Source: Nocardia harenae NBRC 108248
Lineage (GTDB): Bacteria; Actinomycetota; Actinomycetes; Mycobacteriales; Mycobacteriaceae
Direction: 5' to 3'
Length of the DNA stretch: 64,000 nt
Assembly (NCBI RefSeq): GCF_001612885.1
Contig: NZ_BDBH01000009.1
Coordinates: 124,001 to 188,000 of the forward strand
Of this stretch, positions 25,743 to 34,370 are shown one piece after another (position 1 is the first letter of the stretch; each line of letters starts with the position of its first letter). A program made the position numbers and the translations under genes. The notes beneath the pieces were generated by a model. It was not told the DNA's origin and made no database searches. It saw nothing but the letters and a program-made list of their open reading frames with translations.

Positions 25743-26750
25743 GTGAGCGCGGGTGGCCCTGCCCGCGTGGATCGCAGGCATAGGGGTGTGGTCGACGTGG
25801 TGCGCAGCGAGCAGCGGGTGGAAGCGCCGTCCTGTGGACGGCGCGCGCTGCTGGCCGAGCTCGGTATCTCCAACGGCCCGCGCCGCGCCCCCGGCGAGCG
25901 GGTCGGGTACGGCTGCCGCTGCCCGGAGTGCACCCGGAGCCAGTGGAACCTGGAGCGCTTCAAGTACTGGCTGCGCGGCAGGCTGCTCGCGCTCGGCGCG
26001 GACGAGGCCGAGGTCGGGTACCGCGTCGACGGCGTCCCGGTGGATGTGTACTGGCGGATCGGCGAGCGCCGCTTCGCCATCGAGGTGCGCAGCGGCCCGC
26101 TGGACTGCACGCTCGCGTTGCAGCACACGCAGCGGCTGCGCGACGCCGGGCTGGCAAGCGTGCTGTGGCTGTGCCCGCCCGGTTTCTGGGTGGCGCACCT
26201 GCCCGCGCTCGGCATCCGCGATTTCGCCCCGCCCGCCTGCGACTACGAGATCGAGAGCGGCATGTTCGACACCGCCTGCTCGGCCGTGGTCGCGGCCAAG
26301 CAGGGGCCGTACGAGCTGCGCGACTTCCTGGCCGGCTGGGTCGACGGCGACATCGTGTGGGGTTATCGGGACGTCTCGACGGGAGGGTGGGCAACGGTGA
26401 GCGACTGGGAGCACCACACCAGGACCCAGGCGGCGATCATCGCCCGCCAGCGCCGGGAACTGGTCGATCAGCGCACCGCGCTGGCCGTCTCCCGGCAGAC
26501 GGTGCGGGAGAAGCAGAAGCAGATCGTCAAGCTGCACACCCGGCTGGAGCGGGCCGAGCAGACCCAGGAGGAGCGCGCCGACGAGCTGGCGCGCGCCCAG
26601 CGCACCATCGCCGACCAACTCCGGCGCGCCGACACCCTGCGCGCCCAGCTGACGACGGTGAGCCGGACGGTGAACCACTGGCAGCTCATCACCTGCTGCG
26701 CCATGATGCTCATCGTCACCTTCATCGCCGCCGCGATCGTCGTGCGCTGA
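25743..26750 (+). CDS. CoiA-like nuclease-fold protein with coiled coil and C-terminal membrane anchor
   Basis: A 335-residue protein. After a Cys pair (GYGCRCPECTRSQWNLERFKYW), residues 95-150 resemble the CoiA/restriction-endonuclease-like core: VDVYWRIGERRFAIEVRSG gives D and ExR in place of the usual D...ExK, then a helix and SVLWLCPPGFW, where CoiA proteins have VIWI. Residues 215-305 form a long charged coiled coil and 312-333 a single hydrophobic helix, so it is probably tail-anchored in the membrane. CoiA proteins act in natural competence; whether this one does is unknown. The start is uncertain: GTG 25743 or a later GTG near 25788. Confidence 0.6.
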   Translation: MSAGGPARVDRRHRGVVDVVRSEQRVEAPSCGRRALLAELGISNGPRRAPGERVGYGCRCPECTRSQWNLERFKYWLRGRLLALGADEAEVGYRVDGVPVDVYWRIGERRFAIEVRSGPLDCTLALQHTQRLRDAGLASVLWLCPPGFWVAHLPALGIRDFAPPACDYEIESGMFDTACSAVVAAKQGPYELRDFLAGWVDGDIVWGYRDVSTGGWATVSDWEHHTRTQAAIIARQRRELVDQRTALAVSRQTVREKQKQIVKLHTRLERAEQTQEERADELARAQRTIADQLRRADTLRAQLTTVSRTVNHWQLITCCAMMLIVTFIAAAIVVR

Positions 26751-26916
26751 AAGTCCGGCGCGCCCAGCGCCCAGCGCCGACGCGCCGCGACCGGCCCGGC
26801 CCGGCGGCGGTGTCGCCATTCGCCTCGCCACCCGGCGTCGGCGGCGTCACCACCGGCCCGACCCCGGACCCGCCGTCCCGCCTCGCCCCACCCGCTCCGG
26901 ACGATCGCCCGTCCCG

Positions 26917-28083
26917 TCAGCCCGCCCCGGGCAGCCGATCGAACTCCGCACCGAGCCGGAACGGTGCCCGCTCCCAGCGCCATCCTTCGCGCACGACCAG
27001 CGCAGCCAGGTCGAGCAGCTCCAGACCACCCGCAACAGCCGCGAACCCGGACCACCCCACCGGACCTGTCCGCAACCGCTCGACCAGCGCATCCGGCGCG
27101 GTCACCGCCCGCGCCGCCAGCTCGGCGACCCCGATCTCACTACCGGTCCACACCATCCACCCCCACCCGTTCCGCTGCGCCCACGCCCGCAGTACCCGCG
27201 ACCGCACCCGGTTCGGATACAGGGCCGCCCGGCTCAACGGCTGCACGTCGATCAGCGCGATCCGCCCGTCGACCCCGCGCACGGCGACCCCCGGATACAG
27301 CGAAACCCCCTCGAGTTCGACCGCGACCGGATCCTCCTGGAAGGTCTCCACCGCCGGATCGGCATCGAGCAGCCGCAGCAGCCGGGCCCGCAGCCCGGAA
27401 TCGAAGGCCACGTCGCGGCCGACGCTGTCCAGGTAGAACCGCCCGCGCCCGTCGTCGTCGGCGTCCGGGCGCGCGGAGCGGCCCGGCAGCGGCGCGGGCG
27501 AGCCGCCGTCCGCCCACTCGACCCCGCCCAGCACGCTCCCGTGCACCGGGGCCGGCTCGTGCAGCGCCGCCAGCAGCCGCCGGGTCTTCTTCCGCCAGCC
27601 CAGTATCCGCTGCATGACGAAGCCCGCGATCCGGCGCGCGTCCTCCGGTGGATGCCCGGCCAGCCGTAGCCGGAGGTAGGCGAGTTCATTGGCGGCGAGG
27701 TCGGCGTCGGTGGCGTAGATCTCGGCGAGCAGGGTGCGCACCAGCCGCTGGTCCGGCGTGCCCGGCGGGTAGCTCCGGGTGAAGACCGCGAAGGCCGAGC
27801 CACCCGGCGGATGCCTGCGCAGGATGTGCCCGACCGCCCTGGTGTGCAGCTGTCGCGCCCGATCCCGGGAGATGTCCTGCCGCGCGGCGATCCGGCTGAG
27901 CGTCGCCGGCGGCGCCGCCCCGACCCCCAGCCGCAGCGCGACGATCTCCGCCTCCCTGGCGCTGCGCTCCGCGTGCTCGGCGACGAGCGCGGCGACCACC
28001 TCCGCCATCTCCTCGTGCTCGAGCCCGACGGCACCGGCGATATCGCTCCCGCCCCACTCCTCCGCGTGTACCGCCACCCGCAC
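26917..28083 (-). CDS. Sigma-region-4-like HTH protein with degenerate TnsA/restriction-like C-terminal domain
   Basis: A 388-residue protein I do not recognise by name. Residues 40-95 resemble sigma-factor region 4 (ATLSRIAARQDISRDRARQLH, shown here as one helix-turn-helix). Residues 215-310 resemble a TnsA-type endonuclease fold: a start like FDSGLRARLLRLL, then DPAVETFQEDP, SLYPGVAV, ALIDVQPLSR and a helix ending in WMVWTG. The catalytic E, D and ExK of active TnsA are replaced by D, G and DVQ, so it is probably not a nuclease. I use GTG 28083 with AGGCGAGG upstream; the frame is open to 28107. It converges on the CoiA-like gene. Confidence 0.55.
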   Translation of the reverse strand: MRVAVHAEEWGGSDIAGAVGLEHEEMAEVVAALVAEHAERSAREAEIVALRLGVGAAPPATLSRIAARQDISRDRARQLHTRAVGHILRRHPPGGSAFAVFTRSYPPGTPDQRLVRTLLAEIYATDADLAANELAYLRLRLAGHPPEDARRIAGFVMQRILGWRKKTRRLLAALHEPAPVHGSVLGGVEWADGGSPAPLPGRSARPDADDDGRGRFYLDSVGRDVAFDSGLRARLLRLLDADPAVETFQEDPVAVELEGVSLYPGVAVRGVDGRIALIDVQPLSRAALYPNRVRSRVLRAWAQRNGWGWMVWTGSEIGVAELAARAVTAPDALVERLRTGPVGWSGFAAVAGGLELLDLAALVVREGWRWERAPFRLGAEFDRLPGAG

Positions 28084-28178
28084 CTCACCTCGCCTCGACC
28101 GGCCCACAGCCTAGACCCGGGCACCGACAGCCCGCGGCGGGCGCGCGTGGTGGGCGGCGCGCCGGGTAGCCGCCCACC

Positions 28179-28274
28179 ATGCGCACCGCGCTGGTGGAGG
28201 TCCGCGACAGCATGGTCGAGCTGCTCGACGGGCCGCTCCAGCTCTCCGCTCCCGGCAAGAGCGACGGGGAGTAA
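28179..28274 (+). CDS. Possible small protein, 31 residues
   Basis: ATG 28179 to TAA 28274 encodes MRTALVEVRDSMVELLDGPL and eleven further residues, with normal high-GC codon use. No ribosome site and no clear promoter precede it, and its 3' end is just before the tRNA terminator on the other strand. It may be real, a relic, or chance. Confidence 0.25.
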   Translation: MRTALVEVRDSMVELLDGPLQLSAPGKSDGE

Positions 28275-28290
28275 GTTCCGCGGAAACAAG

Positions 28291-28320
28291 ATCGGCCCCG
28301 GTCCGAGGACCGGGGCCGAT
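28291..28320 (-). terminator. Rho-independent terminator of the tRNA operon
   Basis: A perfect 13-base-pair stem (ATCGGCCCCGGTC with GACCGGGGCCGAT) and a four-base loop, followed on the minus strand by CTTGTTT. It lies five bases after the CCA end of tRNA-Val(GAC). Confidence 0.9.
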
Positions 28321-28324
28321 CAGG

Positions 28325-28399
28325 TGGTGCGCGATACTGGGATTGAACCAGTGACCTCTTCCGTGTCAGGGAAGCGCTCTCCCGCTGAGCTAATCGCGC
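28325..28399 (-). tRNA. tRNA-Val (GAC)
   Basis: The minus strand folds into a full cloverleaf: acceptor GCGCGAT/ATCGCGC, anticodon stem CTTCC/GGAAG around GAC, and T-arm ACTGG-TTCAATC-CCAGT. The CCA end is encoded (28325-28327), unlike the other tRNAs here. Last gene of a Gly-Cys-Val operon. Confidence 0.97.
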
Positions 28400-28400
28400 G

Positions 28401-28471
28401 AGGTGGAGACGGGAATCGAACCCGTGTGCACGGCTTTGCAGGCCGTTGCCTCACCACTCGGCCACTCCACC
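28401..28471 (-). tRNA. tRNA-Cys (GCA)
   Basis: Acceptor GGTGGAG/CTCCACC, anticodon stem ACGGC/GCCGT with GCA, T-arm ACGGG-TTCGATT-CCCGT. CCA is not encoded. One base separates it from tRNA-Val. Confidence 0.97.
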
Positions 28472-28515
28472 GCGCAAGGGGGACGGTAACTGTCGCTACC
28501 TGGCCCTACCTCTCG

Positions 28516-28588
28516 AGCGGATGACGGGATTCGAACCCGCGACCCTCACCTTGGCAAGGTGATGCGCTACCAGCTGCGCTACATCCGC
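28516..28588 (-). tRNA. tRNA-Gly (GCC)
   Basis: Acceptor GCGGATG/CATCCGC, anticodon stem TCACC/GGTGA with GCC, T-arm GCGGG-TTCGAAT-CCCGT. CCA is not encoded. First gene of the Gly-Cys-Val operon. Confidence 0.97.
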
Positions 28589-28635
28589 ATTGTGCCACCT
28601 CGGCGGCGTTTCGGCCTGCCGCGGTGCGAGACAGA

Positions 28636-28665
28636 ACATTAGCCCACCCGCGCTGCAAGGTACAA
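28636..28665 (-). promoter_or_regulatory. Sigma-A-type promoter of the Gly-Cys-Val tRNA operon
   Basis: On the minus strand TTGTAC (28660-28665) and TAATGT (28636-28641) are separated by 18 bases, about 48 bases before tRNA-Gly. Confidence 0.55.
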
Positions 28666-28747
28666 ATCCGCTGGTAGGCGGCTTGTGAAGGCGGTAATAC
28701 CGGCGCCGCGCTCCCGCGCACGGAATTTCCCCAGCTCGGGCCGCGAT

Positions 28748-28778
28748 TTGGTACCGCGCCGGGGCCTCATGCTAATGT
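28748..28778 (+). promoter_or_regulatory. Promoter of tRNA-Val (CAC)
   Basis: TTGGTA (28748-28753), 19 bases, then TAATGT (28773-28778), the same -10 hexamer as the divergent tRNA operon; tRNA begins 38 bases downstream. Confidence 0.5.
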
Positions 28779-28816
28779 TCCAACTCGTTCAGCCGCTCCG
28801 CGGCCGAGCGAATCCC

Positions 28817-28888
28817 GGTCCCATAGCTCAGCGGGAGAGCGTCCGCCTCACACGCGGAAGGTCGCTGGTTCGAAACCAGCTGGGACCA
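28817..28888 (+). tRNA. tRNA-Val (CAC)
   Basis: Acceptor GGTCCCA/TGGGACC, D-stem GCTC/GAGC, anticodon stem TCCGC/GCGGA with CAC, T-arm GCTGG-TTCGAAA-CCAGC. CCA is not encoded. Accessory DNA with an IS30 remnant starts at once after its 3' end, which fits use of this tRNA as an integration site. Confidence 0.97.
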
Positions 28889-28898
28889 CTCTTTCTGG

Positions 28899-29034
28899 CC
28901 TGACCACCGGGTGATGCCGCCCCAACGGCGCCGCGATCACGCGCCCCGACTCGTTGCGGGCGAGCCGCAGTGGGATCTCCTCCCGCTCAGACAAGCTCAC
29001 GGCAATGCCACGCGCCGTGCAACGGTCATCCTGG
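28899..29034 (-). pseudogene. Decayed IS30-family transposase fragment
   Basis: The minus strand encodes SLSEREEIPLRLARNESG followed by RVIAAPLGRHHPVV, which closely resembles the N-terminal helix-turn-helix of IS30 transposases (S-x-x-ER-E-I, then R-x-IA-x-LGR). The reading frame lacks the DDE catalytic domain and has no proper start, so only a remnant is left. It begins 10 bases after the tRNA-Val gene. The 580 bases from here to 29,470 hold no intact gene. Confidence 0.6.
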
Positions 29035-29077
29035 CAGACAATCACCTCGTGACGCACCGACCGCCGGAAAACGTGAA

Positions 29078-29099
29078 TTAACGAAATTCTTTCCGTTAA
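29078..29099. repeat. Short AT-rich inverted repeat
   Basis: TTAACG (29078-29083) and CGTTAA (29094-29099) flank a ten-base AT-rich centre. It could be an operator, or a relic of the neighbouring IS element; nothing in the sequence decides. Confidence 0.35.
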
Positions 29100-29290
29100 A
29101 TACATCCTTGCACTGTCCTCGAGGCAGCGGTGCGCGCCGCACCGGGATATGCCGAACGAATGGGCGATGCCGCGCATGTTCACCCTGGCGTCGCGACCGG
29201 TTCGGCCGCGCGATGTCGCGATCGAGGGGGTGATTTTACCGTAATCCCAGCAAACCCGAATGCTTTCGACCAGAACTCGGAGTTCCTCAT

Positions 29291-29324
29291 GTTCACTAAG
29301 ATTATCTAGATAATCTTAGTGAAC
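29291..29324. promoter_or_regulatory. Perfect 34-bp palindrome, candidate operator of the mce operon
   Basis: The palindrome is centred on TCTAGA; its core TTATCTAGATAA is the same motif found upstream of the other island genes (41470, 45828, 45880, 58425). The outer arms GTTCACTAAG/CTTAGTGAAC make this copy longer and more perfect than the rest. It lies 146 bases before the first yrbE gene. A FadR-type GntR regulator encoded at 58490 is the obvious candidate ligand. Confidence 0.7.
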
Positions 29325-29469
29325 CCAGCTACTCTGTAACTTCATCGAGCTCGTCTCGGGCCCTGCGACCGCCCGCCTCATACGGCGAGCCGGTGCGGTG
29401 TCGAGACGCGAGTCAGGACGAAATACTCGGTAGCGTAACTCAATTGACTTCAGCGAAGGGGGTCGTTCG

Positions 29470-30375
29470 ATGGCTGCAACGTTGCCGCCGGTCGCCGGCC
29501 AGTCACCGTCCCTGCGGCCGCGGCCGCTGGATGTCGCGGCGTCCGAGCCGGAAGAGGCCGTCGCCGGTGGCCGACGCAGACTTGCCTACCTACGGGAAGC
29601 GCCGATTCGATCGCTCGCGACGATCGGTCGCTCGGCCGAGTTGACCGCCGAGGTCGTTCGCTATGCCGTCGTCGATACCGTGCGACTGCGACTACCCCTC
29701 GCCGAGGTCCTGGACCAGGCGTGGAACCTGCTGAAGGTCACCGCTCTGCCCGCGTTGCTGATGGCGATCCCGATCGGCGGTGAAGTCGCGGTTCAGGTCG
29801 GCGGCATCATGAACCAGGTGGGGGCGAACTCGCTGGCCGGTGCGGCCAGCGGACTCGGGGTGGTAGGTCAGGGCGCGCCGATGGCGGCCGGGTTGCTGAT
29901 GAGCGGCGCCGCCGCGTCGTCGATCGCGTCGGATCTCGGAGCTCGCGCGATCCGGGAGGAGATCGATGCGATGCGAGTGATGGGCGTCGACCCGGTCGAG
30001 CGGTTGGTGATGCCGCGATTCCTGGCGATGATCGCCATCGCCCCGGCGTTGTGCGCGGTGATCATCGTGGCGGGCGTGTCGGCCGGCCTCGTGGTCGCGA
30101 CGACCGTCAATCATGTTGTGCCGGGCGCATTTTGGCAAACGTTCGGTGCCTTCGTGTCGCCGGTCGATGTGCTGTTCGCGGTTATCAAGACGCTGCTGTT
30201 CGCCGCTATCGTCGTGCTCGTCGCCAGCTTGCGGGGGCTGGAGGCGAAGGGCGGACCGAAGGGTGTCGCCGACGCGGTGAACGCCTCGGTGGTCCTGAGC
30301 GTCTTCTGCATCTTCATGACCAACCTGCTGGTCAGCCAATTCCAGCAGATGTTCTTCCCGGCTCGTCTGGCCTGA
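29470..30375 (+). CDS. YrbE/MlaE-type permease of the mce operon, first subunit
   Basis: A 301-residue membrane protein, one of two permease subunits of the Mce lipid/steroid importer. After about 85 soluble residues there are five hydrophobic segments; the MlaE-family helix EEIDAMRVMGVDPVERLVMPRF, here noted by EEIDAMRVMGVDP, is the interface to the ATPase. AAGGGGG precedes ATG 29470. First gene of an operon of yrbE x2, mce x6, an accessory gene and a phosphatase. No MlaF/Mkl ATPase is encoded in the window; it is normally elsewhere in the genome. Confidence 0.9.
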   Translation: MAATLPPVAGQSPSLRPRPLDVAASEPEEAVAGGRRRLAYLREAPIRSLATIGRSAELTAEVVRYAVVDTVRLRLPLAEVLDQAWNLLKVTALPALLMAIPIGGEVAVQVGGIMNQVGANSLAGAASGLGVVGQGAPMAAGLLMSGAAASSIASDLGARAIREEIDAMRVMGVDPVERLVMPRFLAMIAIAPALCAVIIVAGVSAGLVVATTVNHVVPGAFWQTFGAFVSPVDVLFAVIKTLLFAAIVVLVASLRGLEAKGGPKGVADAVNASVVLSVFCIFMTNLLVSQFQQMFFPARLA

Positions 30376-30377
30376 TC

Positions 30378-31253
30378 ATGAACGGACCGGGAAACGTGAC
30401 CCCCTTTTCTGCGCGATCGTTGTTCATACGGCCCGTGCGGTCGGCCCTGCGCGCCCTGGCCGGCCTGTTGGACGAGATCGGACAGATCATCGTCTTCACT
30501 GTGAAGGTGTTGTATCTTCTGCCGAAGACGCTGCGGCACTATCGTAAAGCGACCCTCGAGACCATGAACAAGATGGCGTGGGGGAACGGCTCGCTGATCG
30601 TCGACGGTGGCGTCATCAGCCTCATGTTCTTCCTCGGGGTAGCGGTCGGCGCGGTCGTGGCCATCGAATCGTTCACCTCGCTGGATCTGCTCGGTTTCGG
30701 TCCGATGAGCGGAATCATCGGCTCGTTCGGCAACCTTCGCGTCATCGCCCCACTCGTCACCGGTGTCGGATTCGCCGCCCAAGCGGGCTGCCGGATGACG
30801 GCCGAAATAGGCGCCATGCGGATTTCGGAGGAAATAGACGCCACCGAGTCGATGGGGTTGCAGGCCATCCCGTTCGTGGTCGGAACCCGTCTCGTGGGCG
30901 GAATGCTGGTGGTATTACCCGGTTACCTGATGGCGCTGATGGTCAGCTTCCTCACCGGCAGCGTGGTGGTGAAGGTGTTCCTGTCCCAGCCGGCAGGCAC
31001 CTACGACCACTATTTCCGAATGTTTCTGAGTCCGGCCGAACTCCTGGCGTCGATCATCAAGGTGATGATCTTCTGTGCGGCCGTCACGATCATTCATTGC
31101 TACCACGGCTATTTCGCGTCCGGCGGCCCCGCGGGAGTGGGGGCCGCGTCCGGCCGCGCGATTCGCGCGAGCCTGGTCGTGCTGGTGGTGCTCAACTTCG
31201 CGATGACAGTGGCTCTGTGGGGTTTGAGCCCGGTCCTGGTTTTCAAAGGATAG
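30378..31253 (+). CDS. YrbE/MlaE-type permease of the mce operon, second subunit
   Basis: A 291-residue paralogue of the preceding protein, starting two bases after its stop. The family motif appears as SEEIDATESMGLQAIPFVVG, and AAQAGCRMTAEIGAMRISEE precedes it. About five membrane segments. Together the two YrbE proteins form the inner-membrane channel beneath the Mce hexamer. Confidence 0.9.
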   Translation: MNGPGNVTPFSARSLFIRPVRSALRALAGLLDEIGQIIVFTVKVLYLLPKTLRHYRKATLETMNKMAWGNGSLIVDGGVISLMFFLGVAVGAVVAIESFTSLDLLGFGPMSGIIGSFGNLRVIAPLVTGVGFAAQAGCRMTAEIGAMRISEEIDATESMGLQAIPFVVGTRLVGGMLVVLPGYLMALMVSFLTGSVVVKVFLSQPAGTYDHYFRMFLSPAELLASIIKVMIFCAAVTIIHCYHGYFASGGPAGVGAASGRAIRASLVVLVVLNFAMTVALWGLSPVLVFKG

Positions 31254-31255
31254 GG

Positions 31256-32347
31256 ATGAGCAGATTCAGGAATCAGGATTTCATTCGCGGTACCGGAGAG
31301 CACCAGACGCGCCTGCTGCGGGCTGTCGCCGTGGGAAGTGTGGCGGTAGCGATCCTCGCCTTCCTCGTCTACGGGCGGCTGTCTCCGCGAATCGGTCAAC
31401 CGGACACCCTGACGTTGAGCCTGCGGGTTCCAGCGGTCGCGCCCGGGATACACAGCGGCTCGAAGGTCATCCTGCGCGGCGTCGAGGTCGGCGACGTGGT
31501 GGGGCTGACCCGGTACGACGACCGCACCGTCCGATTGGATCTCGAGCTGGCGCCGGGGGAAGTGCGTGGACTGACCGACACCTTCGAGCTGGATTTCCGT
31601 CCGGCGAACTACTTCGGCGTGTCGGCGGTGAACCTCGTCGGCAGGCCGAACGGCCGACCGCTCGCCTCCGGGCAGGTACTGGATCGCACTCCGGTCGGTG
31701 ACTTCACGATGTCGACGATGATCGAGAAGGGGTCGCTGGTGGTGAACGGCACGCTGACCCGGTCGATGATCGACACCCTCGACGAGGTGATCCGATACAC
31801 CGATGGCCTGACGCCGATGATCGAGACCGGAATCGTCGTGGCCAACCGCATCTCCCAAACACAGCAAGCCATGCCGAGTGTGCTGCTCGCGGATCTGAAC
31901 AGGACGCTGGAGGTGCTGCCGAGCTTCGGTCAGCAGGCCGTCGACACGGTCGAGATCCTGTACGACAACGATTCGCGCAGGGTCTCGACCGCGGGTTCGA
32001 TCGGCGATGAAGCGGCCTGGTGGGCCGATATGAACGAGGGAATCGGCCTGCTGCTCGGCGGTTTGTTCAGCTCCGCGGGGCTGCTTCTCTCCTCGCATCC
32101 CGGCGACCTGGGTCCGTTGACGCAGACGGTGACCGCGCTGACCAGCGCGGTTCCGAATCTGCTCGACGATGGCGCCGCCGCCTCGAAACTCGCCGTTCTC
32201 GTCGACCGATACGGCAACGCGTTCAGTGGTCCCGACGAGGCCAAGACGCTGAACCTGCGACTGATCCTCGACGACCTGCCCGCGTTCGCGACTCCGCTGG
32301 CCGCCCTCGGGGCGCCGTGGCCGACCCTGCCGGAGGGACCCCGATGA
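31256..32347 (+). CDS. Mce family protein, position A
   Basis: A 363-residue Mce protein: an N-terminal membrane anchor (about 22-40), an MCE domain (about 50-130, with GSKVILRGVEVGDVVGLT) and a long helical C-terminal part that builds the shuttle needle. RBS AAAGGATAGGG precedes ATG 31256. It starts two bases after yrbEB and its stop overlaps the next gene by four bases. Confidence 0.9.
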   Translation: MSRFRNQDFIRGTGEHQTRLLRAVAVGSVAVAILAFLVYGRLSPRIGQPDTLTLSLRVPAVAPGIHSGSKVILRGVEVGDVVGLTRYDDRTVRLDLELAPGEVRGLTDTFELDFRPANYFGVSAVNLVGRPNGRPLASGQVLDRTPVGDFTMSTMIEKGSLVVNGTLTRSMIDTLDEVIRYTDGLTPMIETGIVVANRISQTQQAMPSVLLADLNRTLEVLPSFGQQAVDTVEILYDNDSRRVSTAGSIGDEAAWWADMNEGIGLLLGGLFSSAGLLLSSHPGDLGPLTQTVTALTSAVPNLLDDGAAASKLAVLVDRYGNAFSGPDEAKTLNLRLILDDLPAFATPLAALGAPWPTLPEGPR

Positions 32348-33357
32348 AGCACTCGAGCCGCATGGTGCTCAGGATCGTTCAGTTGAGCGCCGCGACGGTC
32401 GCGGCGGTGGTGATGTTCACGGTCGTCCTCAACGCCATCACGAATCCGGTGGAGGGTGCGAACAGATCCGTCGCCGCCGACTTCACCGATGTGGCGGGCC
32501 TGCACGTCGACGGAGACGTACGGACTCGGGGCGTGCTGATCGGCAAGGTGACCGCCATCGATCTGGTCCGGCGCGACGGGCACAGCGTCGCGGAGGTGCA
32601 GTTCACGCTGAAGGAGCCGTATCGGCTGACCGAGAATACGGTCATAGCGGTCAAGTATCAGAATCTGACGGGTGTCCGCTACCTCGATCTGGTGACGCCG
32701 GCCGAACCGGGGAAGCCGACCGATCATCTGACGACCGCGTCGACCAAACCCTCTTTCGATATCACCCAGTTGTTCAACGGCCTCCAGCCGGTGCTGAACA
32801 CGATGAACACCGACGAGATCAACACCTTCACCCAAAATGCGATATCACTGTTGCAGGGTGACGGAGGCGGCTTGGCCCCCATCATGGACAGCGTCCAGAA
32901 GCTCGGCGATTACGCAAGCGATCGGCAACAGGTGATCTCGACCCTGACCGCGAACCTGAACCGGCTCGCCGACGCCATGGGCGGAAAGTCCGCCGACCTC
33001 ATGGATTTCCTCCGATCCATGAGTATTCCCGTGGCCCGCGCCATGACCGTCTTGGACGAGTTCACCAAGGCCGATGCTTTCGGTCCCGCGTTCACCCGGC
33101 CCATCAATCAGCTGTTGATCGATCTCGGATTGACCAAGGAACTGGACGTGGACAGGCTGGTGCGCACCGCTTTCGCCTCGGTGCCCGCGGCCGCCGAATC
33201 GCTTCGTCTGTTGCCGAGCGCTTTCGCGGGACTGCAACTTCCGCCTCTCGCATCGGGCTCGGACGCGATGTCGTGCAGCAACGGCGTCGCCGAGCTTCCG
33301 ACCGACGTTCGAATTCTGCTCAACGGCAGCGAGGTGATCGTATGCAACGCACTCTGA
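32344..33357 (+). CDS. Mce family protein, position B
   Basis: A 337-residue Mce protein with an N-terminal anchor (about 9-30) and an MCE domain containing VAGLHVDGDVRTRGVLIGKV and NLTGVRYLDLV, typical of MceB. Coupled to mceA through ATGA. Helical C-terminal half. Confidence 0.9.
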   Translation: MKHSSRMVLRIVQLSAATVAAVVMFTVVLNAITNPVEGANRSVAADFTDVAGLHVDGDVRTRGVLIGKVTAIDLVRRDGHSVAEVQFTLKEPYRLTENTVIAVKYQNLTGVRYLDLVTPAEPGKPTDHLTTASTKPSFDITQLFNGLQPVLNTMNTDEINTFTQNAISLLQGDGGGLAPIMDSVQKLGDYASDRQQVISTLTANLNRLADAMGGKSADLMDFLRSMSIPVARAMTVLDEFTKADAFGPAFTRPINQLLIDLGLTKELDVDRLVRTAFASVPAAAESLRLLPSAFAGLQLPPLASGSDAMSCSNGVAELPTDVRILLNGSEVIVCNAL

Positions 33358-34370
33358 GGGCCCGGTTCGACGGGCCGCGTCGACCGACCGCGGTAACCCG
33401 GCGGCTCCGCGGAAACAGCGTGGCGCTGGGAAGCCTGGTCGTCTTCCTGGCGGTGGTGTCGGTCGCGGCGGCGGCGGTGGTCTACATCTATCCCCCTGGT
33501 CGCCAGACGATCACCTTCGACACGACGGACGCCTCGTCGCTGTCGGTCGGCGCGGACGTGCGGATCGCCGGAATCAGTGTGGGCAAGGTCGCCGATATCT
33601 CCATTCGGTCCGCGTCGGTGCGAGTAGAACTCGATATCGAGGACAGCGCCTTCGTGGGAGCCGATTCCACGGTGGACGTCCGCATGCTCACCCCGGTCGG
33701 CGGCTACGCGGTGACGGTGATCCCGATCGGCGACGAACCGCTGGGACCCGCCCGCGTCATCCCGGTCGATCGCGTCACCGTTCCGTACTCGATCGCCGAG
33801 GTCCTACAGGCCGCGCCGCGTGTGACCGATCGGGTCGAGGGCGGCACCATCGACGCCGACGTAACTCAACTGGCCGACGCCCTGCAGCACAACGCCACCT
33901 CCGTCGGATCGATCATCGACGGCCTGAACAGCATCGCCGCGGTCATGGATCGGCAACGCGATCAAGTGCACAAGGTCGTCGAACTGGCTGCCGAGTATTC
34001 CGAGACCTTCGATCGCAGTCGCGACTTCATCTTCGGCTTCGTGGCACAGTTGGAAATCGTTGTCTCGCGCTACAACACGACGAAGGCGGGATTCAACGAG
34101 TCCTATGCCCGTCTCGGAGACATCATCAGTCGTGTTCAGCCGTTCATGGAGTACTACATCGATCACGCCGACGAGTTGTACGACGGGATCGTGCGCGCCC
34201 GGGATGCGATCGGCGAATTCCAGGAGTACCTGGGTCCGGCGCTCGACAATCTGCGGGCGTTGCAGACGCGGCTGCGGGAGTGGCTCGGTCCGGAGGGCAT
34301 CGCGCAGATCGGCGGCGGCACGCTGCTGGCGTCGGATATCTGTGTCCCCACGCTCGGTCGGACGTGCTGA
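33342..34370 (+). CDS. Mce family protein, position C
   Basis: A 342-residue Mce protein; hydrophobic anchor at about 27-47, MCE domain with SVGADVRIAGISVGKVADI and LTPVGGYAVTVIP. It starts 16 bases inside mceB, a tight overlap. The C-terminal half is helical. Confidence 0.9.
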   Translation: MQRTLRARFDGPRRPTAVTRRLRGNSVALGSLVVFLAVVSVAAAAVVYIYPPGRQTITFDTTDASSLSVGADVRIAGISVGKVADISIRSASVRVELDIEDSAFVGADSTVDVRMLTPVGGYAVTVIPIGDEPLGPARVIPVDRVTVPYSIAEVLQAAPRVTDRVEGGTIDADVTQLADALQHNATSVGSIIDGLNSIAAVMDRQRDQVHKVVELAAEYSETFDRSRDFIFGFVAQLEIVVSRYNTTKAGFNESYARLGDIISRVQPFMEYYIDHADELYDGIVRARDAIGEFQEYLGPALDNLRALQTRLREWLGPEGIAQIGGGTLLASDICVPTLGRTC

